Origin: Caballeronia zhejiangensis
GTDB lineage: Bacteria; Pseudomonadota; Gammaproteobacteria; Burkholderiales; Burkholderiaceae
Reading direction: 5' to 3'
DNA length: 64,000 nt
Assembly (NCBI RefSeq): GCF_000698575.1
Contig: NZ_JFHD01000004.1
Coordinates: forward strand, 62,001-126,000
Below, one piece after another: positions 34,100 through 43,853 of the stretch (its first letter is position 1; each line of letters begins with the position of its first letter). Below the pieces are notes generated by a model, which was given only the letters and a program-made list of their open reading frames with translations, searched no databases and had not been told where the DNA came from. A program made the position numbers and the translations under genes.

Positions 34100-34504
34100 A
34101 TGATCGAACGAGGCCGAGCCGCCACGCTCACCCACACCGTCACATCCGCGGATCTCGCATCCGCCCACGCGCGCGACGCGGACGAGCGCTACCCCGACGT
34201 GCTGTCCACGCCCGCGCTCCTGTCGCTGATCGAGCGCGCTTCTGCCGATGTGCTGCGCGACGCCATCGGTGACGGGCAACTGTCCGTCGGCGTGACGACG
34301 CATCTCAACCATCTCGCGCCGACGCCGCTCGGCGCCGAAGTATCCGCGACCGCGACCTTCCGCGACATCGACGGCGCGCTGTACTGGTTCGACATCGTCG
34401 CCACCGATGCGGGCGGGCCGATCGGCACCGCGAGCCACGCGCGGGCGATCGTCGAGCGGTCCGCGATCGAAGCACGCGCCGCCAAACGCCGCCGCGCCGA
34501 ATAA
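34100..34504 (+). CDS. hot-dog thioesterase, FlK (fluoroacetyl-CoA thioesterase)-like
   Basis: 134-residue hot-dog protein. TPALLSLIERASADVLRDA carries the catalytic-type Thr and Glu, and VGVTTHLNHLAPTPLGAEV carries the His seen in the FlK family. FlK of Streptomyces cleaves fluoroacetyl-CoA; most relatives have other acyl-CoA substrates. ATG 34100 follows GGAG; the open frame back to 33896 covers promoter sequence. It begins a tight operon with a CoA ligase, a hydratase and a HAD dehalogenase, so an acyl-CoA role is sound, fluorine specificity is not. Confidence 0.8.
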   Translation: MIERGRAATLTHTVTSADLASAHARDADERYPDVLSTPALLSLIERASADVLRDAIGDGQLSVGVTTHLNHLAPTPLGAEVSATATFRDIDGALYWFDIVATDAGGPIGTASHARAIVERSAIEARAAKRRRAE

Positions 34505-34528
34505 CGCCAACACGACAGAGGACCACAC

Positions 34529-35878
34529 ATGAACGTAGCAGTTCATTCGCCGGCGCGCGGCGTCTACTTCGACGAAGCGTTCGAGACGCTCCCGCTCGAC
34601 GAAGTGCGGCGTCATCAGGATGCGTTATGGGCGTCTCACTGGCCGTATCTGCGCGCGATGTCCGCGTTCTATCGCACGAAGCTCGAGCGCTGGGCCGGCC
34701 GCGACGACATCACGCTCGACACGCTGCAGGAGATGCCCTTCACCGAGAAGGACGACTTGCGCGTAAGCCAGGAGAACGCGTCGCCGTATGGCGATTACGT
34801 CGCGTGCACGGAGAGCGGCATCGCGCGGCTGCATCGTACGTCGGGGACGACGGGACGGCCGCTGATCCTCGCCAACAGCGCGCGCGATGCCGCGGATATC
34901 GCCCGCGTCGGCGCGCGCTCGATGTGGGCGGCGGGACTGCGCCCGGAGCATCGCGTCGTGCACTGCCTCAACTACTGCATGTGGACGGGCGGCTTCACCG
35001 ATCACACGATTCTCGAAGCCGCCGGCGCGACCGTCGTGCCGTTCGGCGTCGGCAACACGCGGCTTCTGATCGATTCGATCCTGAATCTCGGCATCGACGC
35101 GATTTCGTGCACGCCGTCTTATCCGGCGCTGATCGAGCAGGTGCTGCGCGAGACCGGCGGCCCCGCGCCGCGCGATCTCGGGCTGAAGCTCGGGCTTTTC
35201 GGCGGCGAGGCCGGTCTCGACAATCCGGAGTTGCGCGCCGCGATGGAGGAGAAGTGGGGCTTCGCGGTGCGCAATGCGAACTTCGGCCTTTCGGAAGTGC
35301 TGAGCATTCTCGGCGGGCAAACGGACTGGACGACCGATCTGCTGTATCACGCGGCGGACGTGGTGTTCGCCGAGATCATCGATCCGCACACGCTCGCGCG
35401 TCTGCCGATCGAAGCCGGCACGACGGGCGAACTCGTCTGCACGCATCTGCGCAAGCAGTGCCAGCCGCTCGTGCGTTATCGCACGCGCGACGTCGTCACG
35501 GTGACGGCCACCGACGCCGGCCCCGATGGCCGCAGCGCCTGGCGCTTTCGCGTGACGGGCCGCACCGACGACATGTTCAACGTGCGTGGCGTCAACGTGT
35601 TCCCGGGCGCGGTGCGGCTCGCGGTCGAGGCGTTGCCGCAATGGGCCTCGGGCATGTTTCGCATCGTGCTGAAAGGGCCGGGGCCATACGACCGCATCGC
35701 GATGACGGTCGAGGCCGCGAACGGCTTGCCCGTCGCACGCTGGAACGATGCCGCCGCGCGCATCGAGGCGGCCGTGCGCGAACGCATCGGCGCGAGCGCG
35801 GCTGTGACCATCGTCCCGTTCGAGCACTTTCCGCGCACCGAAGGCAAGACACGCTGGATCGACAGGGAGCCCGCATGA
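34529..35878 (+). CDS. phenylacetate-CoA ligase-like AMP-forming ligase
   Basis: 449-residue ANL-superfamily acyl-CoA ligase of the PaaK type. ATP-binding LHRTSGTTGRPLILA at about 98-112, LFGGEAG and NANFGLSEVLS in the middle, TTGELVCTHLRKQCQPLVRYRTRD, and the C-terminal hinge GRTDDMFNVRGVNVFPGAV. It activates an aromatic or other carboxylic acid as CoA thioester. AGAGGACC precedes ATG 34529. Its stop overlaps the hydratase start (ATGA), so they are coupled. Confidence 0.88.
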   Translation: MNVAVHSPARGVYFDEAFETLPLDEVRRHQDALWASHWPYLRAMSAFYRTKLERWAGRDDITLDTLQEMPFTEKDDLRVSQENASPYGDYVACTESGIARLHRTSGTTGRPLILANSARDAADIARVGARSMWAAGLRPEHRVVHCLNYCMWTGGFTDHTILEAAGATVVPFGVGNTRLLIDSILNLGIDAISCTPSYPALIEQVLRETGGPAPRDLGLKLGLFGGEAGLDNPELRAAMEEKWGFAVRNANFGLSEVLSILGGQTDWTTDLLYHAADVVFAEIIDPHTLARLPIEAGTTGELVCTHLRKQCQPLVRYRTRDVVTVTATDAGPDGRSAWRFRVTGRTDDMFNVRGVNVFPGAVRLAVEALPQWASGMFRIVLKGPGPYDRIAMTVEAANGLPVARWNDAAARIEAAVRERIGASAAVTIVPFEHFPRTEGKTRWIDREPA

Positions 35879-36645
35879 GCTACGTCAGGACACGCACGGA
35901 AGGACCGCTTCGGGTGGTGACGCTCGACCGCCCGGAGCGCATGAACGCGATCGGCGGCGCGCTGCTCGACGATCTGCACGAGGCGCTGCAAGAAGCGAAC
36001 GACGACGCCTCGTGCCGCGTCATCGTGCTGACGGGCGCGGGCCGCGCGTTCTGCGCGGGCGACGATCTCAAGGAGTTCGGCGAGCAGAGCGCGACTGACG
36101 CAAGCATTCGTCTGCATATCGAGCGCATTCAGCGCATCACGCGCGATCTGATGTTCAACGCGAAGCCCGTCGTCGGCGCGGTGCATGGCTTTGCCGTCGG
36201 CGGCGGCTTCGAATGGATGCTCAATTGCGACATGGTCGTGGCGTCCGACGATCTCGTCGCGTTCTTTCCGGAGATGGCGTGGGGCCAGTTCGTCACGGGC
36301 GGCGTCACGCATTTGCTGCCGCAGGCGCTCGGCCATCAACGCGCAATGGAATTGTGGCTGCTCGGCGAGCGGCAAAGCGCGCAATCGCTGATGTCGATGG
36401 GACTCGTCAATCGCGTCGTGCCACGCGACGCCATGCTCGATACGTCGATCGCGCTGGCCTCGCGCATCGCGGAGCAATCGCCGGGATCCATCGCGCGGCT
36501 GAAGCGCCTCGTCACCACGCAATTGAGCGAATCGCTCGCACGGAGTCTCGAACTCGAGTTCGACGCGACGATCGACGCCTTCGCCGATCCCGACGCCGCC
36601 GAACGCGTCAAGCAGTTCGCCACGAGAAAGGAGCGCGCGCAATGA
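35875..36645 (+). CDS. enoyl-CoA hydratase/isomerase
   Basis: 256-residue crotonase-family enzyme. Oxyanion segments are GAGRAFCAGDDLKEFGE (about 54-68) and GAVHGFAVGGGFEWMLNCD, with the family Glu near FPEMAWGQFVTGG. The family hydrates or isomerises enoyl-CoA; crotonases may also dehalogenate haloaryl-CoA, so a 4-chlorobenzoyl-CoA-type activity cannot be excluded. Its start overlaps the ligase stop and its stop overlaps the HAD start, so the three work together on the same CoA ester. Confidence 0.87.
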   Translation: MSYVRTRTEGPLRVVTLDRPERMNAIGGALLDDLHEALQEANDDASCRVIVLTGAGRAFCAGDDLKEFGEQSATDASIRLHIERIQRITRDLMFNAKPVVGAVHGFAVGGGFEWMLNCDMVVASDDLVAFFPEMAWGQFVTGGVTHLLPQALGHQRAMELWLLGERQSAQSLMSMGLVNRVVPRDAMLDTSIALASRIAEQSPGSIARLKRLVTTQLSESLARSLELEFDATIDAFADPDAAERVKQFATRKERAQ

Positions 36646-37361
36646 ACCCCAAAGCCTTGACGTTCGATTACTTCGGCACGCTCGTCGATGTGGATCGCGG
36701 CGGCACGCTCGGCATCGCGGAAGTGTTGCGGCGTCTGTCGATCGAGACCGGCGACGCGATGTTCGACATCTATCTCGACTGGGATATTCGCAATGTGCGG
36801 CTGTATCGCGGGCAGGCGTATGCGCGTTACCGCGACGTGGCGGGCGAGGCGCTCGCCGCCGTGCTCGATGCGCGCTGGCCCGGCGCGCGCAAGGGCCACG
36901 CGCTGGACGAGCTGACCGACCTGTTTCTCGCGCATCTCGTCGAGGCGTCGCCCGCGCATGAGGACGCCGAGCCGTTTCTCGACTGGGCGGCGTCGCGCTA
37001 TCCGCTGATGCCGATCACCAACATGGACAGCGACCTGTGGCGGCGCACGCAGCTCACCCGCTACTTCGAGCATGTGACGACGGCCGAGATGGCGCAGGCG
37101 TACAAGCCGTCCGAGGCGATCTTCAGGCTGGCGCTCGACCGCCTCGCGCTGCCGGCGCGTGACGTGTTGCACTGCTCGCTCGCGAGCTGGGCCGACATCG
37201 ACGGCGCGAAGCCGCTCGGCATGGCGGTCGCATGGATCAATCGCGGCGCGGACACGCTCGGCGCGTGGCAGCCGCGCCCGGATTTCGAGTTCGACACCTT
37301 GTCGCCGGTACGGGACCTTCTTGAGAATCTGACACTCACTGCGACGGGAGAATCACGATGA
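36642..37361 (+). CDS. HAD hydrolase, L-2-haloacid dehalogenase type
   Basis: 239-residue HAD-superfamily hydrolase. The nucleophile motif is FDYFGTLVDV (Asp 9; the place where phosphatases have DxD holds DYF, as in haloacid dehalogenases). TNMDSD is motif II, and KPSEAIFRLAL gives the Lys. Motif IV reads LHCSLASWADIDGA. It may remove halide from a 2-haloacid or be a phosphatase; the tyrosine after the nucleophile supports the first. ATGA overlap with the hydratase, and its stop overlaps the next start. Confidence 0.83.
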   Translation: MNPKALTFDYFGTLVDVDRGGTLGIAEVLRRLSIETGDAMFDIYLDWDIRNVRLYRGQAYARYRDVAGEALAAVLDARWPGARKGHALDELTDLFLAHLVEASPAHEDAEPFLDWAASRYPLMPITNMDSDLWRRTQLTRYFEHVTTAEMAQAYKPSEAIFRLALDRLALPARDVLHCSLASWADIDGAKPLGMAVAWINRGADTLGAWQPRPDFEFDTLSPVRDLLENLTLTATGESR

Positions 37362-38491
37362 AACCGATGAAGACGGCAATCACGTTCATTGCATGCGCGG
37401 CGATGCTATGCGGCGCGGCGCATGCGCAGGAAGTCGTGAAGATCGGCGTGGCCGGCCCGCTGACCGGCAGTGCGGCGTCGAGCGGCAAGGACGACGAGCG
37501 GGGCGTGCGACTCGCCATCGACGAATTGAACGCGAAGGGCTTCGCGATCGCCGGCAAGCCGGTGAAATTCGAGCTGATTTCGATGGACGATCAGGGCGAT
37601 CCGAAGGTCGGCGTGAACGTCGCTCAGAAGCTCGTCGACGATGGCGTGTCGGCGGTCATCGGCCATTACAACTCGGGCGTTAGCATTCCGGCGGCGCGCA
37701 TTTACAACGACGCCAAAGTCGTGATGATGACGGGCGCCTCGTCGAACCCGGATCTCACGCATCTCGGCTATCCGTACGTGTTCCGCCTCGCCACCAACGA
37801 CAACGTGATGGGCGGGCGCATGGCGGTCTATGCGTCGAAGGTGCTGGGCGCGCAACGCGCCGCCGTCATCGACGACCGCACCGCCTACGGCACGGGCGTC
37901 GCGGACGTGTTCATCAAGACCGCGCAGAAGGAAGGCTTGCAGATCGTCGCGCGCGAGTACAGCACCGACAAGGCGACCGACTTCAAGGCCATTCTCACGC
38001 AGATCAAATCGCGCAATCCGCAGGTCGTGTTCTACGGCGGCTATTACGCGCAGGCCGCGACGCTCGCGCGGCAAATGAGCGAGCTCGGCCTGAGCGCGAC
38101 GCTCGTCGGCGGCGACGGCATCTGTTCGCCCGAATTCGACAAGCTCTCGGCGGGCGTCGCGGACAAGCGCATGTTCTGCGCGCAAGGCGGCGCGCCGCTC
38201 GACACGCTGCCCGAGGGCAAGACCTTCCGCGCGAAGTTCAGGAATGCGTTCAGCGCCGATGTCGATACCTACGCGCCCGCGTTCTATGCGGCGACGCTCG
38301 TCGTCGCGGATGCGATGCGCAAGGCGGGATCGGCGAAACCGGAGGTCTTCGTGAAGGCGCTGCGCGATCAGTCGTTCGACAGCATTCTGGGCCCCGTCAA
38401 GTTCGATTCCAACGGCGACTGGATCGATGCGCCTGTCACGGTGTACCGGCTGAACAGCGGGGCGCTCACGGCGATCGCACAGAAGGACTGA
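37358..38491 (+). CDS. branched-chain amino acid/aromatic-acid type ABC substrate-binding protein (LivK family)
   Basis: 377-residue periplasmic binding protein. Signal peptide at about residues 1-23 (ending GAAHAQ). The mature part starts VVKIGVAGPLTGSAASSGKD and has the LivK-type VIGHYNSGVSIPAARIY and MMTGASSNPDLT. Relatives bind Leu/Ile/Val, but also benzoate, phenylacetate-type acids and amides. Four-base overlap with the HAD gene makes it the last gene of the operon; no permease or ATPase gene follows, so the transporter partner lies elsewhere. Confidence 0.9.
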   Translation: MKPMKTAITFIACAAMLCGAAHAQEVVKIGVAGPLTGSAASSGKDDERGVRLAIDELNAKGFAIAGKPVKFELISMDDQGDPKVGVNVAQKLVDDGVSAVIGHYNSGVSIPAARIYNDAKVVMMTGASSNPDLTHLGYPYVFRLATNDNVMGGRMAVYASKVLGAQRAAVIDDRTAYGTGVADVFIKTAQKEGLQIVAREYSTDKATDFKAILTQIKSRNPQVVFYGGYYAQAATLARQMSELGLSATLVGGDGICSPEFDKLSAGVADKRMFCAQGGAPLDTLPEGKTFRAKFRNAFSADVDTYAPAFYAATLVVADAMRKAGSAKPEVFVKALRDQSFDSILGPVKFDSNGDWIDAPVTVYRLNSGALTAIAQKD

Positions 38492-38574
38492 GCGCGCGAT
38501 GCCGCGATGCGCGGGGCGGCGGGATTTTGTCCTGTTACATTCGAAGCCGTTGACCCACCGCATCGCAGGTAGAT

Positions 38575-40407
38575 ATGGCCACCGTCGCGCTCGATCCCAG
38601 CATCGCCACACTCGAGAGCGCGCTCGCGTCGCCCAGATGGCGCGATGCGCGCCGCCTGGCCGCGCGCGAGGCCGGCGCGTGCATCTTCACGCTCGATCGC
38701 AGTGGCCATGTGCTCGAACCGCTCGCGCACATTGGCGACGCCGCGCTCGATGCCTTCCTCGCGCGCTGTCCTTCGGCGGGGCTCGCCGCGCTCGCCGAAG
38801 CCGCCACCGTTTCATCGGACGGCCGCTGCGTGACGCTGGCGCTGCAGGACGCCGATGCATCGATCGCGCAGGCGTTCGCGCTGCGTGTCGATGCGCATGG
38901 TCGCCGGGTTTTTCTCGTCGCGTTGCGCTGGCGGAAGGCGGCGGATGAAGCGACGAATGAAGCGACGAATGAAGCGACCCCCGCGCCCTGGATCACGCTG
39001 CTCGGCGCGACGCTCGACGTGCTGCTGCAAAGCGCGTTCGACCTGGCCGCCTACGACACGCTCGTCGAGGAACAGCGCGCGATCATCGATCATATCGGCG
39101 ATGGGCTGATGGTGATCGGACAGGGCCAAGTGTTGCGCCACGTCAATTCGGTCGCGGGACGCATTCTGGGCATCGATCCGCGGACGAGCATCGGCAAGAC
39201 GCTGAACGAAGTGATCGATTTCGAGCCGATCGTCGGGCCGATCTATCGGACAGGTGTGGGTTACGTCGATCGCGAGCTCATCATCGATTCGCCCGCGCGC
39301 CACTTGCACCTGCTCGATACCGCTATCCCGATCAAGAATCGTTGCGGCGAAGTCGTGTCGGTGGTGAACACGTTTCGCGAGATGCGGCGCGTGCGCAAGA
39401 TGGCGGGGCGCTACGCGGGCAATCACGCGCGCTTTACCTTCGACAACGTGATCGGCTCCAACGCGGGCCTCAAGCGCGCGGTCGATGCAGCGAAGAAGGC
39501 GGCGCGCGGCGCGTCGAACGTGTTGTTGTCCGGCGAAAGCGGCGTCGGCAAGGAAGTGTTCGCGCAGGCGATCCACAATGCGAGCGCGCGCGCCGCGCTG
39601 CCGTTCATCGCGATCAATTGCGCGGCGCTGCCCCATGCGCTGATCGAAAGCGAGCTCTTCGGCCACGCGCCCGGCAGCTTTACCGGGGCGGCGCGGGAAG
39701 GCCGTCCGGGCAAGTTCGAATCGGCGGACGGCGGCACGGTGTTCCTCGACGAAATCTCGGAGTTGCCCATCGACGTGCAGGCGAAACTCTTGCGCGTGCT
39801 GCAGGAGCGCGAAGTCACGCGCATCGGCGACACGCGCGGCATTCCCGTCGACGTGCGCATCATCTGCGCGAGCAATCGCGATCTCGCTTCGATGGTGCTC
39901 GCGAAGACGTTTCGCGAGGATCTGTACTATCGCTGCAATGTCATCGAGATCATGATCGCGCCGCTGCGCGAGCGTCGCGAGGACATTCGCGCGATGGCCG
40001 CGTTCTTCCTCGATCGATATTGCGCGCGCATGCACAAGCCGAGGCCCGAAATCGCGGAGCGGGCACTGCGGCAACTCGAAGCGCATGACTGGCCGGGCAA
40101 TGTGCGCGAAATCGAGAATCTCGTCGAGAAGATCGTCAACTTCAACGAAGGCGAGCCTGTCGCGGATGTATCGGCGTTTTTGGGCGGCGCATCGGTTTCG
40201 CCGGCGCGCGATGGGTCGGCCGAGCATCATGGCGAGCCGGTGTCGCTGAAGGAGGCGGAGCGCCTCGCCATCGAAAGTGCGTTGAAGGCGTGCCACCTCA
40301 ATGTGACGCATTGCGCCAAGCTCCTGCAGGTGTCGAAGCCCGCGCTCTACGCAAAGATGAAGCGGCACGGCATTCGCGTCGAACGGTCGATTCGTCAACT
40401 GGGTTGA
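38575..40407 (+). CDS. sigma-54-dependent activator with PAS domain
   Basis: 610-residue enhancer-binding protein. Residues 1-150 are a variable N-terminal sensor, about 165-275 a PAS domain ([20 protein letters not shown]), about 290-530 the AAA+ domain (Walker A GESGVGKE at 320-327, Walker B VFLDEI at 389-394, sigma-54 loop GSFTGA at 367-372), and the C-terminal Fis helix-turn-helix (about 565-605). The loop has Ser for the second residue of GAFTGA. Residues 124-135 contain a repeat of EATN from a 12-base tandem repeat. It follows the operon whose promoter has sigma-54 form, its likely target. Confidence 0.92.
   Translation: MATVALDPSIATLESALASPRWRDARRLAAREAGACIFTLDRSGHVLEPLAHIGDAALDAFLARCPSAGLAALAEAATVSSDGRCVTLALQDADASIAQAFALRVDAHGRRVFLVALRWRKAADEATNEATNEATPAPWITLLGATLDVLLQSAFDLAAYDTLVEEQRAIIDHIGDGLMVIGQGQVLRHVNSVAGRILGIDPRTSIGKTLNEVIDFEPIVGPIYRTGVGYVDRELIIDSPARHLHLLDTAIPIKNRCGEVVSVVNTFREMRRVRKMAGRYAGNHARFTFDNVIGSNAGLKRAVDAAKKAARGASNVLLSGESGVGKEVFAQAIHNASARAALPFIAINCAALPHALIESELFGHAPGSFTGAAREGRPGKFESADGGTVFLDEISELPIDVQAKLLRVLQEREVTRIGDTRGIPVDVRIICASNRDLASMVLAKTFREDLYYRCNVIEIMIAPLRERREDIRAMAAFFLDRYCARMHKPRPEIAERALRQLEAHDWPGNVREIENLVEKIVNFNEGEPVADVSAFLGGASVSPARDGSAEHHGEPVSLKEAERLAIESALKACHLNVTHCAKLLQVSKPALYAKMKRHGIRVERSIRQLG
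38943..38978 (+). repeat. 12-base tandem repeat in the sigma-54 activator
   Basis: Three copies of GAATGAAGCGAC (first copy with one change), in frame, encoding EAT-N repeats in the linker between sensor and PAS domain. Confidence 0.8.
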
Positions 40408-40429
40408 GCGAGCGGGCTTTTCACGGCAA

Positions 40430-41314
40430 TCAAATGGTGCGCTGCGATTGCCCCTCTGCCAGATCGGTGGCGAAGTCGCGATAGGCGTGCAGGGGACGGC
40501 CCAAAATGCCGACAAGGCGCTCGGCATCGCCGAGTTCGGGCACCATCCCGTCGCTGACGTAACGCTCGGCCATCAGGCGCATCTCGTACGCCATCCACTT
40601 TGGCATGAAGCTCGCCAGATTCTGCTCGAAGCCAGTCGGGTCGTCGCCACCGTAGCCAACGGGACGACCGAGCACGTCGGTCCAGATGGCGGCGAGTTGG
40701 GGGCCGGTCAGCGTGTCAGGCCCGACAAGGTTGATGACCTCCAGTGGAAGGTGAGCGGCCGCCTCGTCCCGACGGATCAGTTCGAGGGCCGCGACCTCCG
40801 CAATGTCGCGGGTGTTCACCATTGCGACGCCCTTCGTTCCGATAGGCATCGGGTAGACGCCGTGCTCGATGACCACGTCCTTGATCATGAGTTCGTTGTC
40901 CATGAAGTACGCGGGCCGCAGGATAGTGGCGCTGAAGCCCATCGCCTCGATCATATGCTCCGCACCGGACTTGACGGCGAAATGCGGCACATTGACGAAG
41001 CGCTCTGCGTGCATCACCGACAGATATACGACGCGTTCGACGCCGGACTCGCGGGCGATATTCAGCGCGATCAGCGCCTGCGTGAATTCATCGCCCGAGA
41101 CCGCGTTGAGCAAGAACAATGTGCGCACGCCGGCGAACGCGCGGCGAAGTGAGTCGATGTCGAGCATTTCGCCCTGAACGACACTCACGGCGCTGGGAAA
41201 GTCGGCCTTCGACGGATCCCGCACGAGTACGCGCACGTCGGCATTGCGACGCACGAGCTGGTCGACGACCTGGCGGCCGACACGGCCGGTGGCGCCGGTA
41301 ACGAGAATAGTCAT
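40430..41314 (-). CDS. NmrA-like NAD(P)H-binding protein
   Basis: 294-residue atypical SDR/NmrA-family protein. Rossmann motif ILVTGATGRVGRQVVDQL at the N-terminus, LRPAYFMDNELMI in the middle and YxxxK-like absence in the active site fit the NmrA/quinone-oxidoreductase (QOR2) type. Such proteins bind NADP and act as quinone reductases, isoflavone-reductase-like enzymes or redox sensors. It is divergent from a LysR gene at 41430, its probable regulator. Confidence 0.85.
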   Translation of the reverse strand: MTILVTGATGRVGRQVVDQLVRRNADVRVLVRDPSKADFPSAVSVVQGEMLDIDSLRRAFAGVRTLFLLNAVSGDEFTQALIALNIARESGVERVVYLSVMHAERFVNVPHFAVKSGAEHMIEAMGFSATILRPAYFMDNELMIKDVVIEHGVYPMPIGTKGVAMVNTRDIAEVAALELIRRDEAAAHLPLEVINLVGPDTLTGPQLAAIWTDVLGRPVGYGGDDPTGFEQNLASFMPKWMAYEMRLMAERYVSDGMVPELGDAERLVGILGRPLHAYRDFATDLAEGQSQRTI

Positions 41315-41429
41315 GGTGTTGCTCCTTGAGCGTGGTTGGGATGACTCAAAGGTACGTGATCCAAATCTGGTCCGGAAGATGCTATAAAGAGACGACGTGT
41401 CTCACCAATGGAACGCTGGAATAGCGCGA

Positions 41430-42323
41430 ATGGATCTTCTTGCACTTGCTGATTTCAACCTCGTCGCTCGTTACGGAAGCTTCGGCGAGGCGGCTCGCGC
41501 CGCGGGTCGTCCGAAGGCGACGCTTTCGCGAAGGGTGAGCGAACTCGAAAGCGACCTTCAAATCCGGCTTCTCGAACGGGGACCGCGAGGCGTAAAGCTC
41601 ACGCAGGAAGGACTGGCGCTCTATGAGCGCACCGGTGCGCTTCTCGCCGAGCTCAACGCCAGTGCCGCAGCGATAGCATCGAGCAGCGAGCAGCCTCGCG
41701 GCCGCTTGCGAATCAGCGCACCCGCGCTTTTCTCGCAAATCGCCATGGGAAAACTGGTCGCCTCGTTCGCGCTGAAGTGGCCGGAGGTTCGATTGGAAGT
41801 CACGACGGAAGATCGCCCGGTCGACATGATCGAAGAAGGTTATGACCTGGTTATACGGGTCAACCCGGCTCCCGACGAGAATCTGGTTGGACGGATCATC
41901 CTGCACGACCGGCTCGTCGTCGTGGCGAAGCCCGGACTGGAGCCGCCCGAGGGAAAAGCGCGCGTGCCGGCAGTCATCCGTGGAGCGGCCGATCAAACGT
42001 CGTTCTGGGATGTCACCGGCGCCGAGGGGAGAAAGCGCATATTCGTCGAGCCATTCGCCACACTGTCATCGCTCGTCATGGTGCGCGACACGGTCCGGCT
42101 TGGCGTTGGGATCGCGTGCCTGCCGCTGTCGCTCGTCAGCCGCGATATCGCCGCCGGTCGACTTTCACAGTGGGGCGAGCTGGACGGGTCCGACATCGCG
42201 CTGTGGGCGCTTTACCCTTCAAGGCGCTTTCTGAGCGCGCGCGTGTCCGCTTTCCTGAATCACCTCAAAGCATCGTTTCCCTCCGGCGCTCCGGAGGAAT
42301 TGGCGGCGTTGATCGACGGGTAG
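41430..42323 (+). CDS. LysR-type regulator
   Basis: 297-residue LysR regulator. Helix-turn-helix DLLALADFNLVARYGSFGEAARAAGRPKATLSRRV (key FGEAARAAGRPKATLSRRV) and effector domain from about residue 88 (GRLRISAPALFSQIAMGK). ATG 41430 gives the standard LysR start; GTG 41397 would add 11 residues. GGAA precedes it by eight bases. It is divergent from the NmrA-like gene, 115 bases away, which it likely controls. The helix-turn-helix resembles CrgA/DmlR-type regulators. Confidence 0.87.
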   Translation: MDLLALADFNLVARYGSFGEAARAAGRPKATLSRRVSELESDLQIRLLERGPRGVKLTQEGLALYERTGALLAELNASAAAIASSSEQPRGRLRISAPALFSQIAMGKLVASFALKWPEVRLEVTTEDRPVDMIEEGYDLVIRVNPAPDENLVGRIILHDRLVVVAKPGLEPPEGKARVPAVIRGAADQTSFWDVTGAEGRKRIFVEPFATLSSLVMVRDTVRLGVGIACLPLSLVSRDIAAGRLSQWGELDGSDIALWALYPSRRFLSARVSAFLNHLKASFPSGAPEELAALIDG

Positions 42324-42527
42324 GAGCGTCAGCCGATGCGCTGATACGAGGGTCTCGCCGTTGCGTTCGTCTTCGAGCCGGCCGCAACAAGCTGCGCTGC
42401 GGTGAATCGCGCTCGGACGCTTCGCCCTCAAGCCTTTGCCCACGCTGCCGATAACAAACGCATGGTGGCGTCAGCGACGCAAGTGGATGATTATCGGTGC
42501 CGGACGACGGCGCGGCAGGATAGGAGT

Positions 42528-43811
42528 ATGTCGGGGTTGCCCAACACATCGCGGGAGATTACGGAAGGCGCAACGATCGGCGTGGCTATCGTGGGCCGCG
42601 ATGCGCGCGGCGGTCTGATCGTCAGGACCTGCAACGACGCGTTCATGCGCATGACGGACGCCTCGCGAGCGGACACGCCCGCGCTTCCCCTCGCGGTCGA
42701 TGCCATGATGCCGGCCGAGGCGCATCCGATCCTCATCGAAAAGTTGAAGGCGTGCTTCGACGGCCAGACGCACACGCATCGATTCATCGACGGCGCGCGT
42801 TCGTGGCGTCTCACGCTCGAACCGCTCAGGGGGCCGGGCGCGCTTGAAGCCGTGCACGAAGTCATGATTTCGTGCATCGACGATACGCCGAAGAAGCCGC
42901 TCACGCGCGAAGTCGAATTCGACGCGTCGCGCTTTCGCGCGGTCGTGGACTCGGCGTACGACGCGATCGTGAGCATCGACGAGCGGCACGAGATCACGCT
43001 GTTCAATCGGGCCGCCGAGAATCTGTTCGGCTATACATCGGCAGAAGCGCTCGGGAGGCGCATCGAGATGTTGCTGCCGGAGCGCGCGCGTGCGCATCAC
43101 GCGGACAACGTGCGGCAGTTCGCGAATTCGCCGATGACGAACCTGCGCGCGATGACCGCGCCGCGCATGGACGAAAGCAACAGCGTTTTCGGGCGGCATC
43201 GCGACGGCACCATCATTCCGGTGGAAATCGCCATCTCCAAGATCGACGTGGGCGGCGTGGTCGAGTTCACCGCGGTCATTCGCGACATCACCGAGCGCGC
43301 GCGGCTCATGGAACTGCTGAAGCAACAGGCCGTCACCGATGCGCTCACCGGTCTGCCGAACCGACGCGAGTTCATCGACTTCGTCGAAAAGCTGCTCGCG
43401 ACCGACGAGATCCTGTCCGTCTTCATTCTCGACATCGATTTCTTCAAGGCGATCAACGATAACTACGGCCACGATATCGGCGATGAAGTGCTGCGCGTGC
43501 TCGCGAATGTCGGAAAGTCGATCCCGCTCGAATCCATGCTGTTCGCGCGCTGGGGCGGCGAGGAGTTCGTCGCGGCGCTGCCGGGCGCGGACGCGAGTGC
43601 CGCGCCGCGGATCGCGGACGCCTTGCGCCAGCGTCTGGAGCGGCAGGATGTCGAGCATGTCTGGCGCGTCAAGGCGATTCCTTTCACCGTGAGCATCGGC
43701 GTGGTGACACGCGAGCCCGGCGAGCGCGACGTGGATGCGCTCATGCGGCGCGCGGACCGGGCGTTGTATCACGCGAAGGCGGCGGGGCGTAACCGTGTCG
43801 AGGTCAGATGA
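42528..43811 (+). CDS. PAS-GGDEF diguanylate cyclase
   Basis: 427-residue cytoplasmic diguanylate cyclase. A first PAS-like region (about 15-125; TCNDAFMRMTDASRADTPAL) is followed by a second PAS domain (about 128-255; FRAVVDSAYDAIVSIDERHE, FGYTSAEALGRRIEMLLPER). The GGDEF domain spans about 265-425 and carries DALTGLPNRREFIDFV, ILDIDFFKAINDNYGHDIGDE and WGGEEF. No membrane segment is present, so it senses an internal signal. ATG 42528 was chosen over the open frame to 42402 because AGGA and codon character support it. Confidence 0.88.
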   Translation: MSGLPNTSREITEGATIGVAIVGRDARGGLIVRTCNDAFMRMTDASRADTPALPLAVDAMMPAEAHPILIEKLKACFDGQTHTHRFIDGARSWRLTLEPLRGPGALEAVHEVMISCIDDTPKKPLTREVEFDASRFRAVVDSAYDAIVSIDERHEITLFNRAAENLFGYTSAEALGRRIEMLLPERARAHHADNVRQFANSPMTNLRAMTAPRMDESNSVFGRHRDGTIIPVEIAISKIDVGGVVEFTAVIRDITERARLMELLKQQAVTDALTGLPNRREFIDFVEKLLATDEILSVFILDIDFFKAINDNYGHDIGDEVLRVLANVGKSIPLESMLFARWGGEEFVAALPGADASAAPRIADALRQRLERQDVEHVWRVKAIPFTVSIGVVTREPGERDVDALMRRADRALYHAKAAGRNRVEVR

Positions 43812-43853
43812 ACGCGGGCAGAAGCCCGGCCTGCACGAAGCGCGGGACCGCGC

